Assembly: GCA_030649945.1 (NCBI GenBank)
Contig: JAUSFE010000140.1
Coordinates: 23,619-87,618, forward strand
Origin: Dehalococcoidia bacterium
GTDB taxonomy: Bacteria; Chloroflexota; Dehalococcoidia; SM23-28-2; RBG-16-64-32
DNA length: 64,000 nucleotides
Direction of reading: 5' to 3'
Shown: piece after piece, positions 37,694 through 46,822 of the stretch
Position numbering within the stretch: position 1 is the first letter of the stretch
How the letters are laid out: the number at the start of each line of letters is the position of its first letter
Program-made: the position numbers and the translations under genes
The notes under the pieces: model-generated
The model's database searches: none
What the model was told of the DNA's origin: nothing
Seen by the model: only the letters and a program-made list of their open reading frames with translations

Positions 37694-38311
37694 ATGACGG
37701 ATGTAATGCGACAGCAGGCCCCCCCTTCGCGGGCGGACGCGCGGGCCAACAGGGAACGCATCCTGGTGGCGGCGGCCGAGGTGCTGGCGAGGCGCGGGCT
37801 GGACGCCGAGGTACGCGAGATCGCGGAGCACGCCGGCGTCGGCGTCGGTACCGTATACCGCCACTTCGAGAGCCGGGAGGGGCTGATTTCGGCGCTCATA
37901 GAGCGGGCGAAGGAAGACATACTGCGCCGGCTGCGGGTGGCCGCGGCAAGCACTGACCCCGCCAGCGCGCTGAGGACGCTCATCGGCATGGTGGCAGACG
38001 CCTGCGAGAAGTCCGGCGCCCTGGCAGAGGCGGTGCTGGCGGGCCGCCTGCAGCAGATGCAGCCGAGCGACGCGGAGTTCACGGAGCTGGTGGCGGACCT
38101 GCTCCAGCGCGGGAAGCGGGAGGGCAGCTTTCGCGCGGACCTGGACGTGCCCGTGGCCGTGGCTATCCTGAGGTCGGCCTTCACCGGTGACGCCTTCCTG
38201 TCGCTGGCAGCGCAGCGCTCCTGGAGAGAGGCCGCGCGCGCCATCGAGGCCTTCTTCTTCGGGGCCATCGAGAGCACGGCTGAATCCGGGTCCTCCCGCC
38301 GCTCCCACTGA
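37694..38311 (+). CDS. TetR-family regulator
   Basis: ANRERILVAAAEVLARRGLDAEVREIAEHAGVGVGTVYRHFESREGLISALIERA. Confidence 0.92.
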   Translation: MTDVMRQQAPPSRADARANRERILVAAAEVLARRGLDAEVREIAEHAGVGVGTVYRHFESREGLISALIERAKEDILRRLRVAAASTDPASALRTLIGMVADACEKSGALAEAVLAGRLQQMQPSDAEFTELVADLLQRGKREGSFRADLDVPVAVAILRSAFTGDAFLSLAAQRSWREAARAIEAFFFGAIESTAESGSSRRSH

Positions 38312-38394
38312 GGCCCGTCCCTTGCGCGCAAATGCCTTACGGCTGACCGCTGCGCCCCGGTCGCCGCACGCTATACTGGGCTGCGGTGGGCCGC

Positions 38395-38727
38395 ATGCGA
38401 CTGAAGCTCCGTAACCTCTTCGTCACCCCGGGCGCCAGACTCCTTGCCCGCGAAGGCGAGACCGTGCGCCTGAAAGTGGGGGGCATGGTCTGCGATGTCT
38501 GAGCGCGCCGCGTGCAGCGGGCCCTGGAAGGGCTGCCGGGCGTGACCTCCGCGCGAGTGGACCTGGAGACGGGCGCCGCCACGGTGGAGGGGTGGGGCGA
38601 CGCCAGCGAGGAGGGCGCCATGAGGGCCGTGCAGGGCACGGTGCTCCTGCACAGGCTCCGGGGCATCCTCTCCCGCGTTCCGCTGCTGGGCCTGCCTGCC
38701 GGTAGGCAGGGCAGGAGGCCATGGTGA
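38395..38727 (+). CDS. Candidate selenoprotein: HMA-domain protein with CxxU motif (in-frame UGA at 38500)
   Basis: MRLKLRNLFVTPGARLLAREGETVRLKVGGMVCDV[UGA]ARRVQRALEGLPGVTSARVDLETGAATVEG; hairpin GCCC-UGGAA-GGGC loop 22 nt after UGA; overlaps nfo start. Confidence 0.75.
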
Positions 38728-39575
38728 AGATAGGCGCCCACGTGGGGACGTCCGGCGGCGTGGACAAGGGCGTGGAGCGGGCGGCGGCGCTAGGCGCAGA
38801 GACCATCCAGGTCTTCAGCGGCGCGCCCCAGGCGTGGCGGCGCAAGGTCTACGGGCAGGCGGAGCTGGACGCCTACCGGTCGCGGCTGGCGGAGACGGGC
38901 ATTGGGCCGGTGTTCATCCACGGGCTCTACCTGATCAACCTGGCCTCCAGCAACCCGGAATTCCTGGCCAAGTCCTACGGCGCTCTCGTCGAAGAGATGC
39001 AGGCGGCTGCCCTCATCGGGGCCAGAGGCGTCATCTTCCACCTGGGGAGCCACAAGGGGGCCGGCTACGAGGCCTGCTTCGCGCAGGTGGTGGACTACGT
39101 GCGGCGCGTGATAGAGGCGACGCCGGAGGAAGCGTGGCTGATCCTGGAGAACAGCGCCGGCATGGGCGGTGCCATCGGCTCCCGCTTCTCGGAGCTGGGG
39201 CGCATCATCCGCGAATCCGGCAGCAAGCGGGTGAAAGTCTGCCTGGACACCCAGCACGCGTTCGCGTCCGGATACGACGTCAAGACGCGCGCGGGGCTGG
39301 ACGCAGCGCTGGCGGAATTCGACCGCGAGGTGGGCCTGGACTGCCTGGTGGCCGTGCACGCCAACGATTCGAAGTGCCCGCTGGCGGGGGGCATCGACCG
39401 CCACGAGAACATCGGCGAGGGACACATCGGCCGCGATGGGTTCGAGAACATGCTCGCGCACCCGGCGTTTGCGGAGACGCCGTTCCTGCTCGAGGTGCCG
39501 GGCTTCGACAACGAGGGGCCCGACAGGCAGAATGTCGAGATCCTGAAGACGATCAGAGCCGCCGCCGCGCGCTAG
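38721..39575 (+). CDS. nfo: Deoxyribonuclease IV
   Basis: MVKIGAHVGTSGGVDKGVERAAALGAETIQVFSGAPQAW; DTQHAFASGYD; HANDSKCPLAGGIDRHENIGEGHIG. Confidence 0.95.
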   Translation: MVKIGAHVGTSGGVDKGVERAAALGAETIQVFSGAPQAWRRKVYGQAELDAYRSRLAETGIGPVFIHGLYLINLASSNPEFLAKSYGALVEEMQAAALIGARGVIFHLGSHKGAGYEACFAQVVDYVRRVIEATPEEAWLILENSAGMGGAIGSRFSELGRIIRESGSKRVKVCLDTQHAFASGYDVKTRAGLDAALAEFDREVGLDCLVAVHANDSKCPLAGGIDRHENIGEGHIGRDGFENMLAHPAFAETPFLLEVPGFDNEGPDRQNVEILKTIRAAAAR

Positions 39576-40005
39576 ATGTAGTTCCCACGAATGTTGCTTA
39601 CAGATATCGCTAAGTCGTGCTGCGCCAGGCTGCCTTCTCGTGCAACACGGGGGTACAGGGGGCGGAGCCCCCTGTCGGGGGTCTGGGGGTGTCCCCCAGA
39701 TAACATCCCGGGCGGGTGGGTGGGACGCACGGCATCCCGATTGCGGAACGGTGGGGCCGGGGGGGAAGCCAGCGGCTGCGGCGCGCTAGAAACCCGCATC
39801 GGCGCCGCCCCTCCGTCTGACGTGGCGTAGGCGCCCCCGTTGACGCCCGGCGGCCGCCTCCCGGCCCGGCGCGGTTAGCCGGACTGCACCACTCAACGTT
39901 GGCCCCATGCCTGCCCTGATGCTGGCCTTCTGACACTAACCGTCACCCCTGTCCGGACCGCAGACTGAAGCTGTCCAAACGGGAATCTTTCCAGAAAGGA
40001 CAGCG

Positions 40006-40629
40006 GTGATGATTGAGGCGGTAGCGATCCAGCGGGGTGCGCAAATGCAGGCGGCGCAGGCCTCCGGCCCGCCTTCGGCGGGGACGGCCGGCGCGGCCCG
40101 CCCGCCCAGGACGACCGGCTACGACGCGGCGTTCTGCAAGACCTACGAGACCTACTACACCAAGGTCTTCGCCTTCGTCTACAGCAGGGTGCGGGAGGTG
40201 GACCTGGCCAGGGATCTCGCGGCCGAGGTGTTCGAGCGGGCGTACGTCAAGGGCGAGACGGTGCGCGAGCCCGGCGCTTACGCCGCCTGGCTGTTCATGA
40301 TCGCCAAGAACTCCATCGCCGGGCACTTCCGGCGGCAGAAGCGGGAGTTCACGCAGCAGGAACGGGCCCGGGAAGATCTGCGCTTCGTCGGTAGTCCGCC
40401 GACCCCGGAGGACCACCTGCTGCGCGATGAGCGCATCCGCAACCTGATGTACCATGTCCGCCAGCTGCGCCGGCGCGACCAGGAGTTGATCTCCCTCAAG
40501 TTCGACGCTGAACTGACCCATGAGGAGATCGGGAAGATCATGGGGATGACGCCGCTCAACGTGCGCGTGTCCATCTTCCGCGCGCTGAACCGCCTGAAGG
40601 TCCTCATGGAGAAGGACCTGGCGCGATGA
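40006..40629 (+). CDS. ECF-type sigma-70 family RNA polymerase sigma factor
   Basis: FAFVYSRVREVDLARDLAAEVFERAYVKG; C-terminal region-4 HTH with LTHEEIGKIMGMTPLNVRVSIFRALNRLK. Confidence 0.9.
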   Translation: MMIEAVAIQRGAQMQAAQASGPPSAGTAGAARPPRTTGYDAAFCKTYETYYTKVFAFVYSRVREVDLARDLAAEVFERAYVKGETVREPGAYAAWLFMIAKNSIAGHFRRQKREFTQQERAREDLRFVGSPPTPEDHLLRDERIRNLMYHVRQLRRRDQELISLKFDAELTHEEIGKIMGMTPLNVRVSIFRALNRLKVLMEKDLAR

Positions 40630-40838
40630 TGATAAGGCGGGGAGTGAAGGCGGATGCTCGGACCTGGAGGCTGGCAGGGCAGCTGGTACCCGGTAGCTGG
40701 AAGACGCCGGGTCCGGCCACCCACAGCCCGATGTTGGCCCAACGCGGCGCGCCGCCGGCCGCTGTGCTGCAGCGGCTGGTGACCGCGCAGCGCCTCGCGC
40801 GCCTGCGGCAGCAGGCCGCCCCCCGCGGCGCGCTCTAA
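40626..40838 (+). CDS. Small hypothetical protein
   Basis: Start overlaps the sigma-factor stop (ATGATGA); no recognised family. Confidence 0.35.
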   Translation: MMIRRGVKADARTWRLAGQLVPGSWKTPGPATHSPMLAQRGAPPAAVLQRLVTAQRLARLRQQAAPRGAL

Positions 40839-40844
40839 GCGCCG

Positions 40845-41204
40845 TCAGCCGCGCGCAGCCACCAGCGCGGCTTCCACACGCGCCCGGTCAAACCCGAAGA
40901 CGGTCCGGCCGCCGATGCGCATCGCCGGGCGCCGCAGCAGGTAGGGCACCTCCAGCATCATCCGCAGCAGCTCCACGTCCGGCGGCGGCTGCGAGGGGTC
41001 CAGCCCCATCGCCCTGGCGCGCGGGCTGCGCCAGGCGAAGGCCTCCGCCGGCGGCGTGGCGCCCAGCAGCGACAGCAACTCCTTACGGCTCAGGCGCTCC
41101 TTGAAGAAGTCCCGCTCGCGCACCCGCACTCCCCTTTGCGAAAGAAACTCCTTCGCCCGGGTGCAGGCGCTTCAGCCGCGCCTTACGTAGAGGTCGGCGT
41201 GCAA
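40845..41204 (-). CDS. Candidate selenoprotein: ArsC/Spx-like with UxxC motif (in-frame UGA at 41174-41172)
   Basis: MHADLYVRRG[UGA]SACTRAKEFLSQRGVRVRERDFFKERLSRKELLSLLG...; TTG start proposed; hairpin GCGAAGG-AGUUU-CUUUCGC loop 22 nt after UGA. Confidence 0.75.
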
Positions 41205-41229
41205 GGCAGGCTCCGGCAAGGCGGCGCCG

Positions 41230-42135
41230 TCAGGCCACGGGGATGGGCGAGGCGAAGATCTCCGCCAGGGCGTCCACGAACGCCTGCACGGTGCGGGAAC
41301 GCTTGCGGTTGCGGCGATAGATGAGCGAGATGGGGCGCTTGATGGGCTCCGCGTTCGCCAGGTTCACACGGACAAGGATGCCCGCCGCTAGCTCGCGCTC
41401 GATGGTGACGAGGGGGACCAGGGCGATGCCGAGCCCCTGCTCTACCATGCGCTTCGTCGCCTCCAGGGAGTCCAGCTCCATGGCGACGTTGGGGATGACG
41501 CCGGCCTGGCGGAAGAAGTTGTGAATAAGGCCGTAGTAGGACGAGCCGCGATCGAAGAGGACGATGGGCTGGGCGGCCGCTTCGGCGACCGTGGGGCAGG
41601 CGTCCGGGGCGGCGAAGGGATGTTCCGGGTAGGCCACGAGCACGATCTCGTCGTCGTACAGGTGAGTGGTCTCCACCTCAGCGTTGGCCAGCGAGCGCAC
41701 CAGGCCCACCTGCACCTCGTCCGCCAGGAGCATGTTCAGTACCTGCTCGGAGCGGCCGGAGCGGATGACGACGTCCACGCCGGGGTGGCGCTGGCAGAAG
41801 GTGTGGAGGATGCCGGGCAGGACGTAGGTGGAGATGGTGATGGCGGAGCCCAGGCGCAGGGAGCCCAGCTGGGCATTGCGCACCTCATCCACGGCAAAGC
41901 GGCCCTCCTGCAGGGTCTGCAGGAGGCGCTCCACGTAGGGACGGAAGACGTGGCCGGCGTCTGTCAGACGCACGCCGCGGCCGCCGCGCTCGAAGAGCTC
42001 CTCGCCCAGCTCGCGCTCCAGGGCCTGGATGCGGGCGGTGATGGAGGGCTGGGTGAGCTGGAGGACTTCCGCGGCGCGGCTGAAGGAGTTATGGGTGGCG
42101 ACCTGTATGAACGCTTCTATCTGGCCGAAGTCCAT
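41230..42135 (-). CDS. LysR-family regulator
   Basis: MDFGQIEAFIQVATHNSFSRAAEVLQLTQPSITARIQALERELGEELFER. Confidence 0.95.
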   Translation of the reverse strand: MDFGQIEAFIQVATHNSFSRAAEVLQLTQPSITARIQALERELGEELFERGGRGVRLTDAGHVFRPYVERLLQTLQEGRFAVDEVRNAQLGSLRLGSAITISTYVLPGILHTFCQRHPGVDVVIRSGRSEQVLNMLLADEVQVGLVRSLANAEVETTHLYDDEIVLVAYPEHPFAAPDACPTVAEAAAQPIVLFDRGSSYYGLIHNFFRQAGVIPNVAMELDSLEATKRMVEQGLGIALVPLVTIERELAAGILVRVNLANAEPIKRPISLIYRRNRKRSRTVQAFVDALAEIFASPIPVA

Positions 42136-42238
42136 GGCAACGCTCCCGGAGCTATTAACGGCGTCTATTGGCGATATGAAAAAGAATAAGCGGGAACGAG
42201 CAGGCGGTCAAGGCTGCGGGCGGAGCGAATGTTACGAA

Positions 42239-42523
42239 TTAGTGACGTTCGGTACGGGCGCGGAAGGCGCCGCCGGTCTCGTGGGTCTTGAACCAGGCGG
42301 CGTTGATCTCGATGTAGCTCTTCCACTGCTCCGGGGCGTCGTCCTCGAAGAAGATGGCGTTCACCGGGCAGACGGTCTCGCAGGCGGCGCAGTCGATGCA
42401 GGTGTCAGGGTCGATGTAGTACTGCGGGTCCTCGGCCGTCGTGTGAATGCAGTCCACCGGGCAGACGTCCACGCAGGAAGCGTCCTTCGTGCCGATGCAT
42501 GGTTCAGTGATGATGTAGGTCAT
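42239..42523 (-). CDS. Ferredoxin (two Fe-S cluster type)
   Basis: MTYIITEPCIGTKDASCVDVCPVDCIHTTAEDPQYYIDPDTCIDCAACETVCPVNAIF. Confidence 0.93.
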   Translation of the reverse strand: MTYIITEPCIGTKDASCVDVCPVDCIHTTAEDPQYYIDPDTCIDCAACETVCPVNAIFFEDDAPEQWKSYIEINAAWFKTHETGGAFRARTERH

Positions 42524-42725
42524 GCTGGCTCCAAGCGGGAGGGATGTCGCTCATTCTAGCAAGCGCTAATTTCGCGGCGCAACCGAGATGGTTGTGCGCG
42601 GGGATATCCTGTACCCCCGCCTGAAGCCGGGGGCATCGTCTCGCTCCTCGTGCCCCAGGCCCTGCCTACCGGCAGGCAGGCTTCAGGCTGGGTTGGGTAG
42701 GCCAATACGACAAGGGAAGGTCTAC

Positions 42726-43055
42726 TCACTCGAACGTCAGCGCTTCCGCCGGCCGCACGCCGCGCTTCACTACCGTGACGTCGCCCTGCACGCGCGCCTG
42801 GCAGGCGAGCCGCAGCCCGCGCTTGCGGACGGCGGCCTCGCCCAGTTCGGCGGCCAGCGTTGTCAGCTCGCCGCGGCCCATGGGCGCCAGGTTCTCGGCG
42901 CCGGCTTCGACGCTGCAAGCGCAGGAGGTGCAGAGGCCCTGCCCGCCGCAGGTGGTGGGCCAGTAGAGACCGTGCTCGTGCGCGGCCTCCATAATCGTGA
43001 CGCCGTCCGCGGCTTTGATGGTGCGCTCCAGCGGGAGGATAGTGATTTTTGCCAT
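42726..43055 (-). CDS. 2Fe-2S ferredoxin
   Basis: TCGGQGLCTSCACSV...LRLACQARV. Confidence 0.9.
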   Translation of the reverse strand: MAKITILPLERTIKAADGVTIMEAAHEHGLYWPTTCGGQGLCTSCACSVEAGAENLAPMGRGELTTLAAELGEAAVRKRGLRLACQARVQGDVTVVKRGVRPAEALTFE

Positions 43056-43168
43056 GTTTCGGCTTTCTCAAATAAGTTTAGCACGCACTCAGTTGATGCC
43101 GAACACCTCTCTGCGGTAAGCCACGGCCATCCGCTATACTGGTTCAAGCCGCCCCTTGCCAGGAGGAA

Positions 43169-43552
43169 ATGACCCGCATGAAGGAGATACCAGAAGGCAC
43201 CAGCGACGAGATGGTGATCGATACCACGCCGGATATGGGCGTGAAGCACCTGCCCGTCCCCATGTACTCCACGCCGGCCATGGTGGGTCACATTGAGGGC
43301 CTCTGTCTGAAGATGCTGATCCCGTTCCAGGACGCGGGCGAAAGCTCCGTGGGCTACCGGGTGGACGTGAAGCACACGGCGCCGACGCCCATCGGCATGA
43401 AGGTGACAGTGAAGTCGCGGGTCAAGGAGGCGGAGGGGCGCAAGGTGGTGTTCGAGGTGGAGGTCTACAACGAGACAGGCGCCAAGATCGGCGAAGGCAT
43501 CCACGAGCGGCGCGTTATCGACATGAGCCGCTTCGCCGGCAAGCCCGCCTAG
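43169..43552 (+). CDS. Thioesterase (FlK-like hotdog)
   Basis: MKEIPEGTSDEMVIDTTPDMGVKHLPVPMYSTPAMVGHIEGLC. Confidence 0.75.
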   Translation: MTRMKEIPEGTSDEMVIDTTPDMGVKHLPVPMYSTPAMVGHIEGLCLKMLIPFQDAGESSVGYRVDVKHTAPTPIGMKVTVKSRVKEAEGRKVVFEVEVYNETGAKIGEGIHERRVIDMSRFAGKPA

Positions 43553-43556
43553 CGCG

Positions 43557-43967
43557 ATGGCGCTGACCCTCGGGTCGCTGCCCAAAGGCCACCGCTTCCC
43601 GCCCGTGGAGTTCGCCCTCTCGCCCAAGTGGGTGCGCGAGTACATAGCGGCGGTGGAAGACGCGGCGATCGGTCCGGCTGGAGACGCCCTTGTCCCGCCC
43701 ATGGCGGTCGCGGCGCTGTCCGTGCGGGCGCTTCTGGAGCAGGCGGGACTGCCGCCGGGCGCCATCCACCTGGGCCAGGAGCTGACGTTCAGCCGCGCGC
43801 TCCACACCGGTGAGAGGCTGACCGCGGAGGCGGCCGTCGCCTCCCGCGGGGAGCGGCAGGACTGGGTGCTGATGGGCGTCGAGCTGGCGGTGCGCGACGC
43901 CGCCGGGCGGCCGGTGATGGCCGGGCGGGCGACGCTGACGTTCCCCGCCGGCGGAGGCGGGAGCTGA
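43557..43967 (+). CDS. MaoC-like dehydratase, N-terminal half-type
   Basis: FALSPKWVREYIAAVEDAA...VPPMAVAALSVRALLEQAGLPPGAIHLGQELTFSRALHTGERL. Confidence 0.75.
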   Translation: MALTLGSLPKGHRFPPVEFALSPKWVREYIAAVEDAAIGPAGDALVPPMAVAALSVRALLEQAGLPPGAIHLGQELTFSRALHTGERLTAEAAVASRGERQDWVLMGVELAVRDAAGRPVMAGRATLTFPAGGGGS

Positions 43968-43970
43968 CCG

Positions 43971-44378
43971 ATGCCGTCGCAGCGGGACGTGACACTGAAG
44001 ACGGGCGTTGAGCTGGGGCCTGTCGTGAAGGCTCTGACGCAGGCGAAGATAGACCGCTACGCGCGGGCCGGCGGCGACGGGAACCCGCTGCACACGGATC
44101 CCGAGTTCGCCGCGCAGACACAGTTCGGCGGCACGGTCGCGCACGGGATGCTGGTGCTGGCGTACCTCTCGGAGATGCTGACGGCCGCCTTTGGCGAGGC
44201 GTGGCTGGCGGGCGGCCGCCTGAAGGTGCGCTTCCGGGCGCCGGCGCGGCCCGGCGATACGGTAACCGCCGCCGGGCGCGTCGTGCGCAGCGAGGGCGGC
44301 GGCACGGTCTGCGAGGTGGAGTGCCGCAACCAGCGGGGCGAGGTGCTGGTCTCCGGCGAGGCGGAGGTGAGCGCGTGA
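43971..44378 (+). CDS. MaoC-like (R)-hydratase
   Basis: IDRYARAGGDGNPLHTDPEFAAQTQFGGTVAHGMLVLAYLSEML. Confidence 0.85.
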   Translation: MPSQRDVTLKTGVELGPVVKALTQAKIDRYARAGGDGNPLHTDPEFAAQTQFGGTVAHGMLVLAYLSEMLTAAFGEAWLAGGRLKVRFRAPARPGDTVTAAGRVVRSEGGGTVCEVECRNQRGEVLVSGEAEVSA

Positions 44379-44803
44379 GAGCGGCGCTGGCGGCGCCCGC
44401 CGCGGCGCTGGCCGCCGCCCTGGTGGTCTCCGCCTGCGGGGGCGATGGCGGCAGCGCCCCCGGCGCCCTCACGGCGGAGCAGTCGCAGCAGATCGCCGGC
44501 GTGGCCGCCCTGGCCACGAACGCCTACGCGTCCGCCGGCCCGGAGGCCCTCTACGACTACCTGGCCGCGGACGTCGCCGCGAAGTGCCCGCAGGAGGCGC
44601 TGGCAAAGGCGCTGGCCGGCCAGGACGCACCCTCGGGCTTCCGGCGCCTCAAGGCGGTAGAATCCGATGGTGTAAGGGCGACGGCGACGGTCGTCCAGGC
44701 GTTCGGCAAGAACGAGCGAGAGGTGCGATGGGTCTTCGTGGAAGAGCGAGAGGGCATGTGGCGGCTGGCGGACGCGCCGGGGCTGGAGAGGTGCGCTAGC
44801 TGA
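44375..44803 (+). CDS. Hypothetical lipoprotein
   Basis: GTG start overlapping upstream TGA; lipobox LVVSAC. Confidence 0.65.
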   Translation: MRAALAAPAAALAAALVVSACGGDGGSAPGALTAEQSQQIAGVAALATNAYASAGPEALYDYLAADVAAKCPQEALAKALAGQDAPSGFRRLKAVESDGVRATATVVQAFGKNEREVRWVFVEEREGMWRLADAPGLERCAS

Positions 44804-46044
44804 TGGTGCGCGCGGTGATTACGGGCCTGGGCTGCATCACGCCCATTGGCCAGAGCGTCGGCGAGTTCTGGTTCAACCTGACGGCGGGCGTCTCCGGCGT
44901 CAGGCGGATCACGCTGTTCGATCCCAGTGACCAGGAGTGCCGGATAGCGGCGGAGGTGAAGGACTGGGACCCCACGCGCTACATGGAGGCGAAGGCCGCG
45001 CGCCGGGCCGCCCGCTTCTCGCAGTTCGCCGTCGCGGCCGCGCGGCAAGCCGTGGACGACGCCGGGCTGAAGATAGACACCAGCAACCGGGACGACCTGG
45101 CGATCGTGATGAACACGGGCGGCGGCGGCGTGGACGTCATCGCCGATAGCGAGAAGGTGTATCTGGAGAAGGGCGCCTCGCGCGTGGGGCCGTTCACGGT
45201 GCCGGCCATGGCGCCGAACATGGCCTCCTGCCAGGTGGCGATCAACCTGGGCGTGCGCGGGCCCACAATCACCTCCGTGGCGGCCTGCGCGGCGGGAATC
45301 TTCGCGTTCGTGGACGCCAAGCGGCTGCTGGACCTGGGCGAGGCCGAGGTGGTGATCGCCGGCGGCGCGGAGGCGAATATCATCCCCATCTCTATCGCCG
45401 CCATGGCCAACATGCGCGCGCTCTCCACCCGTAACGACGAGCCGGAGCGCGCCTGCCGCCCGTTCGACCTGCACCGCGATGGGTTCGTGTACGGCGAGGG
45501 CGCGGCGGCGATGGTCGTCGAGACGCTGGAGCACGCCCGGGCGCGCGGGGCGCGCATCTACGCGGAGCTGGCCGGCGGCGCCGTCACCTCGGATGCGTAC
45601 CACATCACGGCCCCGGACCCCACGGGCGAGGCGGCGGCGCTGGCGATTGCGCGGGCGCTGAAGGCGGCGTCCCTCCAGCCCGCAGACGTTGACCTCATCG
45701 TGGCCCACGCGACGGGAACGCCCCTCAACGACGCGGCCGAGACCGCCGCAATCAAGCGGGCCTTGGGCGAAGACGCGTACGGCGTGGCGGTCACCGCCCC
45801 CAAGTCGATGGTCGGGCACCAGCTGGGTGCCGCCGGGGCGGTCTCCGCACTCACGGCCGTGCTGGCGATCCGGGACGGCATCATCCCGCCGACGATCAAC
45901 CTGGAGACGCCGGATCCCGAGTGCGACCTGGACTACGTTCCTCTCAAGGCGCGACGGACGCCGGTGAAGGCCGCGCTGGCCCAGGGCTTCGGCTTCGGCG
46001 GACAGAACGGCGTGGTGGCCTTCCGGGCGTTCAACGGCGCCTGA
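44803..46044 (+). CDS. fabF: Beta-ketoacyl-ACP synthase II-like
   Basis: VVITGLGCITPIGQSVGEFW; SVAACAAGIFAF; ATGTPLNDAAET; KSMVGHQLGAAGAV. Confidence 0.93.
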   Translation: MVRAVITGLGCITPIGQSVGEFWFNLTAGVSGVRRITLFDPSDQECRIAAEVKDWDPTRYMEAKAARRAARFSQFAVAAARQAVDDAGLKIDTSNRDDLAIVMNTGGGGVDVIADSEKVYLEKGASRVGPFTVPAMAPNMASCQVAINLGVRGPTITSVAACAAGIFAFVDAKRLLDLGEAEVVIAGGAEANIIPISIAAMANMRALSTRNDEPERACRPFDLHRDGFVYGEGAAAMVVETLEHARARGARIYAELAGGAVTSDAYHITAPDPTGEAAALAIARALKAASLQPADVDLIVAHATGTPLNDAAETAAIKRALGEDAYGVAVTAPKSMVGHQLGAAGAVSALTAVLAIRDGIIPPTINLETPDPECDLDYVPLKARRTPVKAALAQGFGFGGQNGVVAFRAFNGA

Positions 46045-46048
46045 GCCC

Positions 46049-46507
46049 ATGCAGGAACCAGAGGACAGCCCGCGGCACTGGTGCTACGGCTGCGGGGACC
46101 GCAACCCGGAGGGGCTGCACATCCAGTTTGAGGTGGAAGGCGGGCGCGTGACGGGCCGCTTCACCGCGCGGCAGGCGCACCAGGGCTATCCGGGGCTCGC
46201 GCACGGGGGCATCGCCGCCGCCGTCCTCGACGAGGCGATGGGCTGGGCGATGTACGCCGCCGGCGCGTGGGCGATGACCGCGCGCATGGAGGTGAAGTAC
46301 CGCCGCCCGCTGCCCCTGGGCCGGCCGCTGACGGTGACCGCGGAAGTGCTGCGCGAGCGGGGCCGCCGCCTGGAGGCGCAGGCGGCGATCCACACCGCCT
46401 CCGGGCGGCTGCTGGCGGAGGCGCAGGGGCTGTTCCTGCGCGTGCCCCTTCCGGGGAAGGGCGGGGAGCTGGACCGCTTTTTCCTGGGCGAGGCGGCCCC
46501 CCGGTAG
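46049..46507 (+). CDS. PaaI-family hotdog thioesterase
   Basis: CYGCGDRNPEGLHIQFEVE...HQGYPGLAHGGIAAAVLDEAMGWA. Confidence 0.85.
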   Translation: MQEPEDSPRHWCYGCGDRNPEGLHIQFEVEGGRVTGRFTARQAHQGYPGLAHGGIAAAVLDEAMGWAMYAAGAWAMTARMEVKYRRPLPLGRPLTVTAEVLRERGRRLEAQAAIHTASGRLLAEAQGLFLRVPLPGKGGELDRFFLGEAAPR

Positions 46508-46805
46508 GGGCGCCGCTCGGGGATGGGGGCAGGGCGGTGGGGTGCCGCGCCCACAACGCCACCCGTCGCACAAACCTCCGCGTCGGGCCAACACGGGCCG
46601 CCGTAGGGGCGAATGGCATTCGCCCGCACCCCGCTCGGGGATGGGGGTAGGGCGGGGCCTGCCTGCCGGTAGGCGTGGGGTGCCGCGCCCTCAGCGCCAC
46701 CCGCCGCAAGAACATTCGCGCTGCGCGGACATGGACCGCCGGTAGGGGCGCTGCTCGGGGATGGGGGTAAGGGCGGTGGGTGCCGCGCCCTCAGCGCTGC
46801 CCGGC
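46503..46805. repeat. Tandem repeat, ~3 units, with nested palindrome insertions in unit 2
   Basis: Repeated GGTAGGGGCGCnGCTCGGGGATGGGGGTAGGGCGGTGGGGTGCCGCGCCCTCAGCGCCACCCG; unit 2 also carries GGGCGAATGGCATTCGCCC and GGCCTGCCTGCCGGTAGGC. Confidence 0.85.
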
Positions 46806-46822
46806 CCATTTCTCAGCAACTG

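Noticed and set aside
38500-38502. UGA as a simple nonsense mutation in an HMA pseudogene
   Set aside because: Kept as an alternative but disfavoured: the UGA sits exactly at the CxxC cysteine, coding continues intact to nfo, and a SECIS-like hairpin follows; a second case with the same spacing is nearby
46503-46805. Possible CRISPR array
   Set aside because: Only ~3 units of unequal length, no short conserved repeat/unique spacer pattern and no cas genes; it is a tandem repeat with nested palindromes
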